The notes: generated by a model from the sequence alone, not told the origin. Numbered from the stretch's first letter, positions 1 to 9,282 are shown. The stretch is DNA of 64,000 nt from Micromonosporaceae bacterium (GCA_020027875.1 JAHRHA010000023.1:44305-108304), one strand, 5' to 3'. Numbers and translations: made by a program.

Positions 1-1986
1 CAGCGAGCGGCGGATCGGCGAGGAGTAGCCGGGGTTGGTGAAGGAGTCCGGGTGTCGGATGAAGCCGACCTCGTAGATGCTGGCGCCGGTGACCCGCAGG
101 ACCAACGCCCCGATGCTGGGCATCACCTTCTGCGGGATTGTGGCTGGGTCGGAGCCGCCGCTGCCCGGAACGCCGGAGTTGACCTGTAACGGTACGACGA
201 GCAAGCCGTCCTCGGGCCAGTAGAGGAAGGCGTGCGGGTCGAACTCAGCCTCCGAGTTGGCGCCGGAGAGTTTGTACTGCGCCAGCCGACTGGGCTTGTC
301 CAGGTCGCCGACATCGAAGAGGGAGATCTGAGTGCCGGTAACCCGGCCCTGATCGGTGGCGTCCTGGCCGACGCCGATGAGGCGGGCGCCGCCGGCCGGG
401 TGAAGGTAGGCCGAGTAGCCGGGGATCTTCAGCTCTCCTCGTACCCTGGGTTTCGCCGGGTCGCCGAGGTCCAATGTGTAGAGAGGATCGGTCTGACGGA
501 ACGTGACGACGTAGCCAACCGGTCCGGCGAAGCGTACGGCATAGATGCGCTCGCCCTTGCCCAGCCCTTCGACCTTGCCGACCTGGCGGAGCGATTTGCC
601 GCTCTGCGATAGCACGTAGACGCCGGACTGGGACGCGACCTGCTGCTTGCCCTGCGCGTTCCAGGTGGCGTCCATGGTCGTGGCCACCCGCAGCTTGCCG
701 TCCCACTCAGACATGGCGTACTGGTTGATCACGAAGCCCGGGACGCTGCCGCCGGCCACGAACGTGGGCCGCTTGGCCGTCGAGGTATCGAACTTGTAGA
801 TCTCCGTTCGTGCCTCGGCGGGCCTGGCAACATCGGCTCCCGCCTCGGGGACGGCCCGCCAACGCTGGTCGCTCGAGACATAGAGGCTCGGGCCGTTGCT
901 GTAGACGGTGTCGCCGTCGGCGACCAGCGTCGTCGGACGGCCGTCGCCCAGGGCGGATTCGCCGAGATCGAAGCTCAGCACGGTCAGTAGATTCGTACCC
1001 GTGTAGACCGCCGGCCGGCTGATGGCGTCGCAGCCGATCTGCGGTCGCTGCGTCGTGCCGCCCGTGGTGACCTCGATGCGCGGCAGCCACCGGTCGATCG
1101 GAGCCCGGTCGATGATGCTCTGGTTGGCCTTCACGCGCTGCGCGTCGGTCGCCTTCTGCACATACGGGAAGGTCATGCGCGGGTACGAGCGAATGACTAC
1201 CCGGGCCGTCGAGCCGACCTGCCTGGCGTCGATGAGCCCGCCATCAACCTGCACGCTGGACAGCACACTCGGCTGGCCGGAGAGGTCGACCAGAATGAGT
1301 CGGGGGCCGAGGATCGGGGCCACCTGCGGGTCCGCGCCGACCACGCCGCCCGGGGCTGCGCCGGGAACGGCCACGTCCTCCGCCACCGGACCGCCGCGGT
1401 TGGCCAGGTACTCCTGACGAAGCAGCACGAGGGCATGGTCGCCGGAGAGGAGGAGGTCGGCGGGGGTGTATCGGAAGAGGTCCTTGGGCGTGGACGAGTC
1501 GGCGAGGTCGACGAACCCAGCCAGGTCCCGGTTGGCCGCGTCGACGACGCGCAGAATGCCGCCGGAGACGGTGACGATGCGGCGGCCGTCGGTCTTGACC
1601 AGGTCGGGCTCATCCACGCCGGCCTCGTGAGTGTTGGTGCCGGAGTAGTTCGGCGTCGACGCGCCGCCCGCGCCCTTCGCGCTGTCGGCGCCTGCCGCGG
1701 CCTGCGGCGCGCCCGGGGCACCCGCCAGGTCCCGCTGGACGCCGCCCTCCATGGCGTACATTCCGCCGGACCAGAAGCCATAGGGCCCGACAATTGACTT
1801 GGCCGCGGCGCGAAGTCCGCTCAGCGCCTCATCACAGGAGTTGAACCCGACCAACTGGAACGACCCGGCGGGCACACCCTTGTCCACAAAACCGACGGTC
1901 TGATCTGCCGCCGTACAACCGGCGAGTGAGGCCAGCCCAGCGCAGAACGCCACACCGGCGACGCGGAGGTGTAGAAGACTTGTCAT
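1..1986 (-). CDS. Beta-propeller domain lipoprotein (3' end outside window)
   Basis: An open frame of 662 codons runs from ATG at 1986 off the left edge without a stop. The N-terminus is a short hydrophobic signal ending in a lipobox (LASLAGC, Cys near residue 24), so the product should be a membrane-anchored exported lipoprotein. The body has repeated beta-rich stretches, such as the GVDEPDLVKTDGRRI segment followed by blades around LFRYTPADLL, GDGRPTTLVADGDTVY and YLHPAGGARLIGVGQD. This matches the actinobacterial secreted beta-propeller domain family (PF09826-like). The enzymatic or binding role is unknown. It is transcribed away from the Lrp/DDAH pair. The start was chosen because the signal peptide and lipobox follow it directly. 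Confidence 0.8.
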   Translation of the reverse strand, partial: MTSLLHLRVAGVAFCAGLASLAGCTAADQTVGFVDKGVPAGSFQLVGFNSCDEALSGLRAAAKSIVGPYGFWSGGMYAMEGGVQRDLAGAPGAPQAAAGADSAKGAGGASTPNYSGTNTHEAGVDEPDLVKTDGRRIVTVSGGILRVVDAANRDLAGFVDLADSSTPKDLFRYTPADLLLSGDHALVLLRQEYLANRGGPVAEDVAVPGAAPGGVVGADPQVAPILGPRLILVDLSGQPSVLSSVQVDGGLIDARQVGSTARVVIRSYPRMTFPYVQKATDAQRVKANQSIIDRAPIDRWLPRIEVTTGGTTQRPQIGCDAISRPAVYTGTNLLTVLSFDLGESALGDGRPTTLVADGDTVYSNGPSLYVSSDQRWRAVPEAGADVARPAEARTEIYKFDTSTAKRPTFVAGGSVPGFVINQYAMSEWDGKLRVATTMDATWNAQGKQQVASQSGVYVLSQSGKSLRQVGKVEGLGKGERIYAVRFAGPVGYVVTFRQTDPLYTLDLGDPAKPRVRGELKIPGYSAYLHPAGGARLIGVGQDATDQGRVTGTQISLFDVGDLDKPSRLAQYKLSGANSEAEFDPHAFLYWPEDGLLVVPLQVNSGVPGSGGSDPATIPQKVMPSIGALVLRVTGASIYEVGFIRHPDSFTNPGYSSPIRRSL

Positions 1987-2023
1987 GCCGGCTTGGACGC
2001 GGGTGCCGGGGTTGTGGTTCCGG

Positions 2024-2512
2024 TCAACCATGCGGGCTGTCGACGAGTCGGGAGAGCACGATCATGCTGCGGGTCGAGGTGATGAACGATTCCGACCGCA
2101 GCCGCTCTAGCGCCTGCTCCAGGTGGGGAATGTCGGCAGCCCGGAGGTGCACGAGGGCGTCCGCCTCGCCGGAGACCGTGTACGCCCCGACGACCTCGGG
2201 GTGTCGGCGGACCGCCGCGGCGATCTGGGCCGGGGTGGTGCGTCCGGTGCAGAAAAGCTCCACGAAGGCCTCCGTAGTCCAGCCAATCGCGGCGGGGTCG
2301 ACGACCGCCGTGAATCCCCGGATGACCCCGGCGGATCGAAGCCGGTCGACGCGTCGCTTGACGGCCGGGGCGGAGAGCGACACGACCTGTCCGATGTCGG
2401 CGAACGACGCGCGCGCGTCCTTCGTCAGCGCTGCAATAATTCGCTGGTCTGTGTCATCAAGGTGCAACGAATCGCCTCTCGCTCGCAACGAAAGCGACTG
2501 TTTACGCTCCAC
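2024..2512 (-). CDS. Lrp/AsnC family transcriptional regulator
   Basis: The 162-residue protein has an N-terminal winged HTH (LDDTDQRIIAALTKDAR, then a recognition helix around SLSAPAVKRRVDRL, residues about 17-70). A C-terminal RAM/ligand-binding fold follows (AFVELFCTGR, VVGAYTVSGEADALVHLR). These proteins form amino-acid-responsive octamers. It is divergent from the dimethylargininase gene with a gap of only about 15 bp, so it most likely controls that neighbour. The same Lrp-ddaH arrangement is known in mycobacteria. The GTG start at 2512 lies next to the divergent start, and a downstream TTG before LHLDDTD is an alternative. Confidence 0.88.
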   Translation of the reverse strand: MERKQSLSLRARGDSLHLDDTDQRIIAALTKDARASFADIGQVVSLSAPAVKRRVDRLRSAGVIRGFTAVVDPAAIGWTTEAFVELFCTGRTTPAQIAAAVRRHPEVVGAYTVSGEADALVHLRAADIPHLEQALERLRSESFITSTRSMIVLSRLVDSPHG

Positions 2513-2526
2513 GAGCGTACCTACCC

Positions 2527-3360
2527 TTGGTGATCGTGACCCCTGAGCCGCGCCACCGCACCTATCTGATGTGCGCCCCCGAGCACTACGTCGTCGAGTA
2601 TGAGATCAACCCGTGGATGAACACGGATACGCCGGTCGACGCCGAACTGGCGCTCAAGCAGTGGGACGGCCTCCGCGAGACGTTCATGGGGCTCGGCCAT
2701 ACCGTGCACACGCTCGCCCCCGTGGCCGGCCTGCCGGACATGGTGTTCGCCGCCAACGGAGCGTTCTCGGTCGATGGCGTCGTCTACGGCGCCCGGTTCC
2801 GCTACGCCCAGCGCACCGCCGAGGCGGCCGCGCACCGGGCCTTCTACGAGGCCCGACCCGTGGACTGGCGGTTCGTCGCGCCAAAGGAGACCAACGAGGG
2901 CGAGGGCGATTTCGCGTATCTGCCGGACGCGTACGGCGGCCTGGTGCTGGCTGGATACGGCTTCCGGACCGAGGCCGCGGCGCATGCAGAGGCCCAGGAG
3001 GCCCTCGGCCGGCCGGTCGTCTCGCTTCGGCTGGTCGACCCGCACTACTACCATCTCGATGTCGCGCTGGCGGCGCTCGACGACGCGAACGTCGTGTACT
3101 ACCCCGGCGCCTTCTCGACGGCTTCGCAGCGGGTACTGCGCCAACTCTTCCCAGACGCCGTGCTGGCCGATGAGGCCGACGCGCTCGCGTTCGGGCTCAA
3201 CCTCGTCAGCGACGGACGGCACGTCGTGCTCAACTCAGAGGCGACCGCCTTGGCGGCGCGGCTCTCCGCGGCCGGCTATGTGCCCGTACCGGTGGAATTG
3301 GGCGAGCTGAAGAAGGGCGGTGGCAGCGTGAAGTGCTGCGTCGCCGAGCTGCGCCCGTAA
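2527..3360 (+). CDS. ddaH: Dimethylarginine dimethylaminohydrolase (amidinotransferase fold)
   Basis: The 277-residue protein is the size of bacterial DDAH. It hydrolyses methylated arginines to citrulline, or acts on arginine in a degradation route. The guanidino-modifying fold is visible as the N-terminal PDMVFAANGAF segment (substrate-binding Asp), the catalytic His in VDPHYYHLDV (about residue 176), and a C-terminal nucleophile Cys in GGSVKCCVAEL. Two Cys are adjacent, so which one is the nucleophile is not certain. The start is TTG 2527 or, more likely, GTG 2530; no clear Shine-Dalgarno is present, so the message may be leaderless. The ornithine aminotransferase gene rocD, which follows ddaH in mycobacteria, is absent here. 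Confidence 0.85.
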   Translation: MVIVTPEPRHRTYLMCAPEHYVVEYEINPWMNTDTPVDAELALKQWDGLRETFMGLGHTVHTLAPVAGLPDMVFAANGAFSVDGVVYGARFRYAQRTAEAAAHRAFYEARPVDWRFVAPKETNEGEGDFAYLPDAYGGLVLAGYGFRTEAAAHAEAQEALGRPVVSLRLVDPHYYHLDVALAALDDANVVYYPGAFSTASQRVLRQLFPDAVLADEADALAFGLNLVSDGRHVVLNSEATALAARLSAAGYVPVPVELGELKKGGGSVKCCVAELRP

Positions 3361-3472
3361 CCGTTCCGTTGAGAACCCGCCGCTGGCGCGTTGCGCCACG
3401 CCGCTACTGTCGTTCGCGGCCATGTGTCGATGCCTTGGATGGGGCCGGCACGCTCTCACGAGGGAGAAGCAC

Positions 3473-3931
3473 ATGCGCAAGTTAATGATCACTGCCGTCA
3501 TGGTCGCGGCCGCTCTTGGCGGCGCGGCTGCCTGCGCGAACCCGACCCCGCCAGGCGCCGTCCCCCCCACCACCACGGCACCCGCCGACCAGACCAAGGA
3601 AGTCTGCACCATGGCGATCAGCGAGAGCACCACCGCCGGCGCCACGATCAAGGCCAAGCTGGCCGAAGGCATACAGGCGGTCGCGAGCGGTGACACCGCC
3701 AAGCTGGCGCAGATCGAGGCGGACCTGAGGAAGGCGGCCAGCGACTGGGCGGCCAAGCTGACCGAACTGTCGGGCAAGCAGATCAAGCCTGAGGTCAAGA
3801 CGGTCCTGGTCGAAGGCGCGGCGACGATCACCGCGCTCAATTCGGACACCGACCAGACGCCGCAGGCCGAGGCCGAGGCCAAGCTGAACGCAATCGGCAC
3901 GAAGCTCGCCGCGGTCTGCGCCTCGGCGTAG
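3473..3931 (+). CDS. Small secreted lipoprotein, unknown function
   Basis: This 152-residue protein has a classical lipoprotein signal (MRKLMITAVMVAAALGG then AAAC, lipobox Cys at about 21). A Pro/Thr-rich linker and a helical domain rich in Ala, Lys and Glu follow (IKAKLAEGIQAV, LAQIEADLRKAAS). The domain has one Cys near each end (EVCTMA and AVCASA) that could form a disulfide. The start at 3473 has a strong Shine-Dalgarno, AGGGAGAAG, at 3461-3469, so the longer frame from 3422 is not favoured. I do not recognise a characterised family. It lies alone between ddaH and the GTPase pair. Confidence 0.75.
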   Translation: MRKLMITAVMVAAALGGAAACANPTPPGAVPPTTTAPADQTKEVCTMAISESTTAGATIKAKLAEGIQAVASGDTAKLAQIEADLRKAASDWAAKLTELSGKQIKPEVKTVLVEGAATITALNSDTDQTPQAEAEAKLNAIGTKLAAVCASA

Positions 3932-4051
3932 CGGCAGCGCCTCCTCACGCAACCGCAGGAGGCACAGCGGGGCCGGGCGCATTGCCCGGCCCCGCAGGCG
4001 CCAGATTAGGGTTACTTAGCGGTTTATGCGCAGATCAGGCACGCTTTATCC

Positions 4052-5809
4052 GTGGAGAAGCGCGCCGATATCGCGGAGGCGGGGCAGACCGACGCGTGGC
4101 GGCGGCGCGCCGAGCGGCCGGGGCCGGAGACCTTCCTCCTGGCCGCGCTGAGCGAAGTCCGCTCGGTCGCCCGCACGGCGCGGTATCCGCTCGCGGTGGC
4201 CAGCGCCGGCCCCGCCCGTGAGGGTGCTGCCGCAATCGTGACGCAACTCGATGACTACATGCTCCCGCGGTTGCGGCGCATCGGAGCGCCCATGCTCGCC
4301 GTCGTGGGTGGCTCGACCGGCGCGGGCAAGTCCACACTCGTCAACAGCCTGGTCCGGGCACCGGTGAGCCGCGCCGGGGCACTTCGCCCGACCACGCGCG
4401 CGCCCCTGCTCGTCTGCCACCCGGCCGACGCGACGTGGTTTGGCGACCGGGCCGTGCTGCCCGGCCTAGTGAGGGCGTCCCAGCCGGGCGTGGAGCGCCT
4501 GCAGGTCATCAACGCCCCCTTGCTGGTGCCGGGCATTGCATTGCTGGACGCCCCGGACATCGACTCCGTTGTCGCCGCCAACCGCACGCTGGCCCGCGAG
4601 TTGCTGGCGGCCGGAGATCTGTGGCTCTTCGTGACGACGGCTGCCCGCTATGCCGACGCGGTCCCGTGGCGGGTGCTTCGCGAAGCGCGCGAGCGTGGCA
4701 CCGTCGTCGCGATAGTCCTCGACCGTGTGCCACCGGAGGCACGCGATGACATCACCGGGCATCTCGCCCGGATGCTGGCCGCCCAGGGGCTCGACGAAGC
4801 GCCGCTGTTCACGATCTCGGAGTCCACTCTGGACGCGTTTGGTCTGCTGCCGGAGGCGGACGTGGCACCCGTCAAGCGATGGCTCGACGGAGTAGCTCGG
4901 AGCGGGGCACAACGCAGACACCTGATCAGGCGGACCCTGTTCGGCGCGGTGGCCGCCGTGGGACCTCGGGTCGACTCGCTTGCCGCGGCCGCCGAGGATC
5001 AGGTGAATGCCGCCTCCGTGATGGCCGGCATGGTTCGCGCGGCGTACGCGGCCTCGATGTCCGATGTGGAATCCAGCATTAAGTGTGGCGCGGTGCTGCG
5101 GGGCGAGGTCCTGTCCCGGTGGCAGGAGCTTCTCGCCAGCGGTGAGCTGCGGCTTGCGCTACGGGCGACGACGGGTCCGCGGCGCACGCAGGCGAGCGCC
5201 GCGCTGGCCGAGCGGCCCATCCCCGGGCGGCGATTTCAGACCGCGGTCTCGACCGCCCTGGCCGGCCTGATCGTGGAGGCGGATGTCGCTGCCGCACTCC
5301 AGTGCCGCCAGCGGTGGCGCAGCGAGCCGGCCGGCCGGGCCCTCCTCGACGCCGAAGGCGATCAGCGCGGCACAGTCGGTGACGCGGCTTTCGACCTGGT
5401 GCACGACTGGCAAACCTGGTTACGCGCCGCCGTCAATGCGGAAGCCCCGCGGGCGCGTACTCGTGCTCGTTCCTACGCCACGGCGTCCACCGCACTCCTC
5501 GCCACGATCGCGGCGGTCGCGCCCGTTGACGACGACGAGGCGGTGGCGGTTGTTGGCGCCGCGACGGTGCGCTCCGTGATGATGCGCCGTGTCCTGGCGA
5601 AACCGGACATCCGGGCGCTCGGTGAGCGAGCCCGGGCCGAGCTTTTGGTCCGGTTCTCCAATCTCCTCGGTGCGGAGGTCGACCGCCGCCTCGCTGCGCT
5701 CTCCGACGCCGATGTTGAGGTGGGGCTGTCGCAGCGACTGCGTGTCGCCGCAGGACATGTTCGCGCAGCTCAGTCTGGCTTCGACAGCGGGCTGGAGGAC
5801 GCGGCGTGA
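4052..5809 (+). CDS. Dynamin-like large GTPase, first of a coupled pair
   Basis: The 585-residue protein has a P-loop GGSTGAGKST at about residues 86-95, a G2-like Thr in LRPTTRAP, a switch II region LLDAPDID and a long helical C-terminal half. This is the layout of the bacterial dynamin/YfjP-type GTPases that act on membranes. The usual G4 NKxD is not clean (IVLDRVPP). No transmembrane segment is seen here, in contrast to the partner. The GTG start at 4052 precedes EKRADIAEAG. Its stop overlaps the next gene's start by 4 bases (GTGA), so the two are translationally coupled and probably work as a heteromeric GTPase. Confidence 0.82.
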   Translation: MEKRADIAEAGQTDAWRRRAERPGPETFLLAALSEVRSVARTARYPLAVASAGPAREGAAAIVTQLDDYMLPRLRRIGAPMLAVVGGSTGAGKSTLVNSLVRAPVSRAGALRPTTRAPLLVCHPADATWFGDRAVLPGLVRASQPGVERLQVINAPLLVPGIALLDAPDIDSVVAANRTLARELLAAGDLWLFVTTAARYADAVPWRVLREARERGTVVAIVLDRVPPEARDDITGHLARMLAAQGLDEAPLFTISESTLDAFGLLPEADVAPVKRWLDGVARSGAQRRHLIRRTLFGAVAAVGPRVDSLAAAAEDQVNAASVMAGMVRAAYAASMSDVESSIKCGAVLRGEVLSRWQELLASGELRLALRATTGPRRTQASAALAERPIPGRRFQTAVSTALAGLIVEADVAAALQCRQRWRSEPAGRALLDAEGDQRGTVGDAAFDLVHDWQTWLRAAVNAEAPRARTRARSYATASTALLATIAAVAPVDDDEAVAVVGAATVRSVMMRRVLAKPDIRALGERARAELLVRFSNLLGAEVDRRLAALSDADVEVGLSQRLRVAAGHVRAAQSGFDSGLEDAA

Positions 5810-7389
5810 GGGTGCACGAACTCACCACCGCGCCCCTCGCGGACCGGCTCGACGCGCTCGGTCGCTTCGTCCGGGTCGTCTGCAGCCACGTCGCCGACTC
5901 GGCCCCGGCGACGGTCGACCCTGCTGCGCTCCCCGCAGCCGGTGTTCTGGCCGACCGTGCGGCCGCCCGGTTACGGCTGTCCGGGGAACACACGGTGGTG
6001 GCGCTCGCTGGGGCCACCGGCGGCGGCAAATCCAGCCTCTTCAACGCGCTGGCGAACATGGAACTCTCGGCCGCCGGGGCGCTTCGACCCACAACCGGCG
6101 AGGCACATGCGTGCGTGTGGGGAACCGCAGGCGCCGATGCCCTGCTCGACTGGCTCGGCGTGGAGCCCTCGCGACGGTTCGGCCGGGAGAGCCCTCTCGA
6201 CGCCGACGACGAGGCGTCACTTCGCGGCCTCGTCCTGCTGGATCTGCCCGACATGGACTCTATCGCCACCGCTCACCGGGTCGAGGCCGACCGACTTGTC
6301 AACGTTGTGGACCTCGTGGTCTGGGTGCTGGACCCGCAGAAGTACGCCGACCAGACAGTCCACGAGGATTATCTGCGCCACATGGGCGCCCTTCGGGACG
6401 TCACGATCGTCGTCTTCAACCAGATCGACCGGCTCACCCCGGCGGACGCCGCGCGGTGCCGGGCCGACCTTGCACGCCTGGTGGACGCCGATGGACTCCC
6501 CGGCATACCCGTCATCGCGACGTCGGCCGTCACCGGCGACGGCGTTGGTGAGGTGCGCACGCTGTTGGAGAAGACCATCGCCGGGCGCCAGGCGGCGATG
6601 GCTCGGCTCGAGGGCGAACTGGACGCCGCAGTCGAGGCACTGGCGCCGCTGGTGGGTTCGGCCGAGGCCGTCGAGGATGCGCTGAGCGGCGACGTTGTGC
6701 TCGAGTTGGCCGATGGGTTCGCCACCGCCACCGGGGTCCGTGCCGTCGCGGCTGTGGGTGGCCAGGCGTACGCGCGCCGGGCGGCGTTGCCTGGCTGGCC
6801 GTTTCGGCGGTCGCGCCGCAATGCCCGGCTGGCCGAGCTTCTACCGGAGGCGTTGCCACCAGCGGAGCCGGCCGCCGTGGGGCTCGCCGTGCGGCGGCTG
6901 GCCGCCCGAGCTGCCGCTGGTCTTCCGCCGCCGTGGCCGGACGAGGTACTGATGGCGGCGAGCACGAACCTCGACCGGCTCCCGGATGAGCTGGGTAGGA
7001 CTGTCAGCGCCGCGAGCCCTGGCCCTCCGCTAGCGATCGGCTGGAAGCTGGCGCGGGTCGGCTGGTGGCTCGCGGTCGTCTCGGTCCTGGCTGGGGCGGC
7101 GTGGCTGGGCTGGTACGCGATCGATCGCGACCGAAGCGCTCCAGCGCTCATGGTGGGCCGGGTCTGGGTGGCGGCGCTGATGATCGTCGCTGGCGCCGTG
7201 GTGGCTCTGCTGATCCTGCTCCTTGGACGGCCGCTCGCCGCCGCGCGGGCGCGCCGCTTCCGGGCCTCCAGCGAGCGCCGGCTTCGCGATGCGACCGCGA
7301 CCGTGGCTCGGGAGGTCGTGGCCCCGGTGCGGGCCGTGCTACGCGACTACGCCGACGCGCAAGCCGCCCTCGACGAAGCAGCCCGCTAA
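5806..7389 (+). CDS. Membrane-anchored dynamin-like GTPase, second of a coupled pair
   Basis: The 527-residue protein has a P-loop GATGGGKSS at about residues 69-77, a G2 Thr in LRPTTGEAH, switch II LLDLPDMDS and a canonical G4 NQID in VVFNQIDRL. The C-terminal third has two hydrophobic helices (around WWLAVVSVLAGAAWLGWY and AALMIVAGAVVALLILLL) flanked by Arg-rich segments, giving membrane anchoring that the upstream partner lacks. The 4-base overlap with the upstream GTPase fixes the GTG start. Paired bacterial dynamins typically remodel membranes, for example in sporulation or stress. The specific role here is not inferable. Confidence 0.85.
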   Translation: MRVHELTTAPLADRLDALGRFVRVVCSHVADSAPATVDPAALPAAGVLADRAAARLRLSGEHTVVALAGATGGGKSSLFNALANMELSAAGALRPTTGEAHACVWGTAGADALLDWLGVEPSRRFGRESPLDADDEASLRGLVLLDLPDMDSIATAHRVEADRLVNVVDLVVWVLDPQKYADQTVHEDYLRHMGALRDVTIVVFNQIDRLTPADAARCRADLARLVDADGLPGIPVIATSAVTGDGVGEVRTLLEKTIAGRQAAMARLEGELDAAVEALAPLVGSAEAVEDALSGDVVLELADGFATATGVRAVAAVGGQAYARRAALPGWPFRRSRRNARLAELLPEALPPAEPAAVGLAVRRLAARAAAGLPPPWPDEVLMAASTNLDRLPDELGRTVSAASPGPPLAIGWKLARVGWWLAVVSVLAGAAWLGWYAIDRDRSAPALMVGRVWVAALMIVAGAVVALLILLLGRPLAAARARRFRASSERRLRDATATVAREVVAPVRAVLRDYADAQAALDEAAR

Positions 7390-7410
7390 ATTCCCCCATA
7401 CCACCCCCGC

Positions 7411-7446
7411 CGATCATGACCTCCAGGTCATGATCGACGCTGTTTC
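7411..7446. repeat. Palindromic intergenic element, GATCATGACCT family, copy 1
   Basis: Arms CGATCATGACCT (7411-7422) and AGGTCATGATCG (7425-7436) pair perfectly around a 2-nt centre and are followed by ACGCTGTTT. A second copy with the same 3' flank lies at 19685-19719. It sits just after the GTPase stop codon, so a terminator or RNA-processing role is possible. Confidence 0.75.
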
Positions 7447-7546
7447 GCGACGGCCAGGCCGTGATCACGGGGATCTTGAGGGTTGCTGTGGCGGCCGACA
7501 CCATCCAAGATCGGATGGATGGACGGGTGGTATCGGGTGGTATCGG

Positions 7547-7957
7547 GTGGTGCGCGGCGGCATCGTGGTGCTCGCTGTGCTCAATCTATGGTGGGGTGCG
7601 TGGGCACGCTTCGCCCCGCGGCATTTCTTCGATGTCTTCCCCGGCTTCGGCCGGCACTGGGCGGCGGCCTATCCGCCGTACAACGAGCACCTGGTCACCG
7701 ACCTGGGGTCGACGTTCCTCACCCTGGCATTTCTGCTCACCGTAGCCGCCGTGCTGGACGACCGACGGGTGCGCTGGCTCGTGCTCGCGGCGGTGCTCAT
7801 CTTCAACGTGCTGCACCTGGGCTTCCACGCGCTGGACCAGGGGACGATGGGGCCGCTCGACTACGGCGCCAGCGTCGCGGCGCTCGCCGCCGGCGTGCTC
7901 GGGCCCGCCGTGCTGCTCCTGATCGACGCGGTCAGGTCGCGACGGACGCCACGCTAG
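7547..7957 (+). CDS. Small integral membrane protein (four predicted helices)
   Basis: This 136-residue protein has hydrophobic segments around VVLAVLNLWWGAW, FLTLAFLLTVAAVL, LVLAAVLIFNVLHLGFHAL and SVAALAAGVLGPAVLLLI. A conserved-looking loop (RHFFDVFPGFGRHW, then PPYNEHLVTDLG) suggests a family of actinobacterial membrane proteins of unknown role. The start is uncertain: in-frame GTG codons at 7547 and 7550 begin right before the first helix, and the upstream DNA is a short tandem repeat (GTATCGGGTG units, 7529-7551) that may confuse start calling. It is downstream of the GTPase pair but separated by a hairpin, so co-transcription is doubtful. Confidence 0.65.
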   Translation: MVRGGIVVLAVLNLWWGAWARFAPRHFFDVFPGFGRHWAAAYPPYNEHLVTDLGSTFLTLAFLLTVAAVLDDRRVRWLVLAAVLIFNVLHLGFHALDQGTMGPLDYGASVAALAAGVLGPAVLLLIDAVRSRRTPR

Positions 7958-7965
7958 CCAACCAG

Positions 7966-8058
7966 GCCAGCCCGTCACGTCACGCCAGCCCGTCACGCCA
8001 GCCCGCCACGCCACGCCACGCCGTCACGCCACGCCGTCACGCCACGCCACGCCAGCGG
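7966..8058. repeat. Low-complexity GTCACGCCA/CGCCACGCC tandem repeat
   Basis: About 90 bp between two convergent genes consists of short imperfect repeats of CCCGTCACGCCA, CGCCACGCC and CGTCACGCCACGC. Unit length and spacing are irregular, so this is a microsatellite-like tract and not a CRISPR array. Confidence 0.8.
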
Positions 8059-8508
8059 TCAGACCACGCAGAACTCGTTGCCCTCTGGGTCGGCCATCGT
8101 CACCCAGGAGGAACCGAACTCCTCGCCATGCCAGAGCACGCTGCCGCCTAGCTGGACGAGGCGATCGACCGTGACGTCGCGCTGATCCGCGCCTACGTGC
8201 AGGTCCAGATGAACCCGGTTCTTGGCCGTCTTGGGCTCAGGCACGACTTGGAACAGCACCCGCCCGCCCCGGCCCACGCCGCTGTAGGCATCGACGGGTC
8301 CGTCGGGGTCACGTATACCTGCCGCGGTGCGCCACGCGAGCCGGCCGTCAACCGTTTGGACATGCTCCTCGGTGACGCGGCCGGCGTCGAGTAGTCCTTT
8401 GATCATCGCGGAGTGGTCCTCAACCAGGTAGCCCAATGCTTGTGCCCAAAACGCGGCGAGCCGGTGTGGGTCGGCACAGTCGATGCAGATCTTGTACGCA
8501 ACAGCCAT
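8059..8508 (-). CDS. VOC (glyoxalase-like) family protein
   Basis: The 149-residue protein has the glyoxalase/bleomycin-resistance fold: an N-terminal betaalpha unit (YKICIDCADPHRLAAFWAQALGY), a central beta segment with NRVHLDLHV, and a C-terminal strand with MADPEGNEFCVV. His and Glu at metal-binding positions (the HLDL His and the NEFC Glu) are present. Family members bind a divalent metal or small molecules, and the substrate is unknown. It stands alone, convergent with the small membrane protein. Confidence 0.85.
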   Translation of the reverse strand: MAVAYKICIDCADPHRLAAFWAQALGYLVEDHSAMIKGLLDAGRVTEEHVQTVDGRLAWRTAAGIRDPDGPVDAYSGVGRGGRVLFQVVPEPKTAKNRVHLDLHVGADQRDVTVDRLVQLGGSVLWHGEEFGSSWVTMADPEGNEFCVV

Positions 8509-8602
8509 ACCCTCAACCTAGCGATGGGCCCGGGCAGTAGCGCCTGCCGGACGCGGCCGTCGGTGGCCCGCTCAGGACCGACAGCGCGTAGCGTGAGGCG
8601 GC

Positions 8603-9139
8603 GTGACGATTCACTCGTCGGATCCGTTTGCGACACCCGAGGACGCGAAGTCCGCCGTGCGGCGCCTACGCGGCCGACTGCCGGCGCCCGTGACGCTGTG
8701 GACAGCGAACGACACCGACGGGCGCCGGGCCGGCCTGACTGTGTCGTCCATTGTGGTCGTTGACGGAGACCCGGGTCGGTTGCTCGGGGTGGTCGACGAG
8801 GAATCGACCCTGTGGGAGGCGCTGCAACGGACCGATCGCTTCGCCGTCATAACGCTGCGCGAGTCGGATGGTCAACTCGCGGACAGCTTCGCCGGCCTGC
8901 TGCCGGCGCCCGGCGGACCCTTCGTCGGTCGGCGTTGGCGGGACACGGACTTCGGGCCGGTCCTCGACGGCGCCGCGGCGTGGGCCGGGTGCAGTCTCGA
9001 CAACGCCCGACCGATGGGCTGGGGCCTGCTGGTCGAGGCCGTGATCGACCACGTCGAGGTAGCGGCCGGCGGAGACGAAGGCCCCCTCATCCATTACCGC
9101 GGCCGGTACGCTGGCGGGCTCCCACCGGTCTCGGCCTGA
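8603..9139 (+). CDS. Flavin reductase-like, FMN-binding split-barrel protein
   Basis: The 178-residue protein matches the flavin reductase split-barrel domain. It has an N-terminal region with LPAPVTLWTANDTDGRRAG, the strand-turn TVSSIVVVDGDPGRLLGVV, and a mid-protein FAVITLRESDGQLADSFAG that normally contacts FMN. Proteins of this type reduce or bind flavin, often for a partner monooxygenase, but no partner gene is adjacent. The GTG start at 8603 follows GTGAGGCGGC. The gene is divergent from the VOC protein across about 95 bp. Confidence 0.78.
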   Translation: MTIHSSDPFATPEDAKSAVRRLRGRLPAPVTLWTANDTDGRRAGLTVSSIVVVDGDPGRLLGVVDEESTLWEALQRTDRFAVITLRESDGQLADSFAGLLPAPGGPFVGRRWRDTDFGPVLDGAAAWAGCSLDNARPMGWGLLVEAVIDHVEVAAGGDEGPLIHYRGRYAGGLPPVSA

Positions 9140-9282
9140 CCGACGGGTGTCCGAAGAAATGAGATGTTCTGTCGCATCCTTGGCTAACGGCGGTTTCGAG
9201 CCGGGCACAAAGTGGTGTGAATTAGCTGAGACCGGCAGCGGCTCGCCAGTTGGCGTGGCTTGAGGTCCGTAGTCTGGGTCAC

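Noticed and set aside
7966..8058. Tandem repeats that look like CRISPR
   Set aside because: Units are irregular and too short, with no spacers or cas genes nearby.
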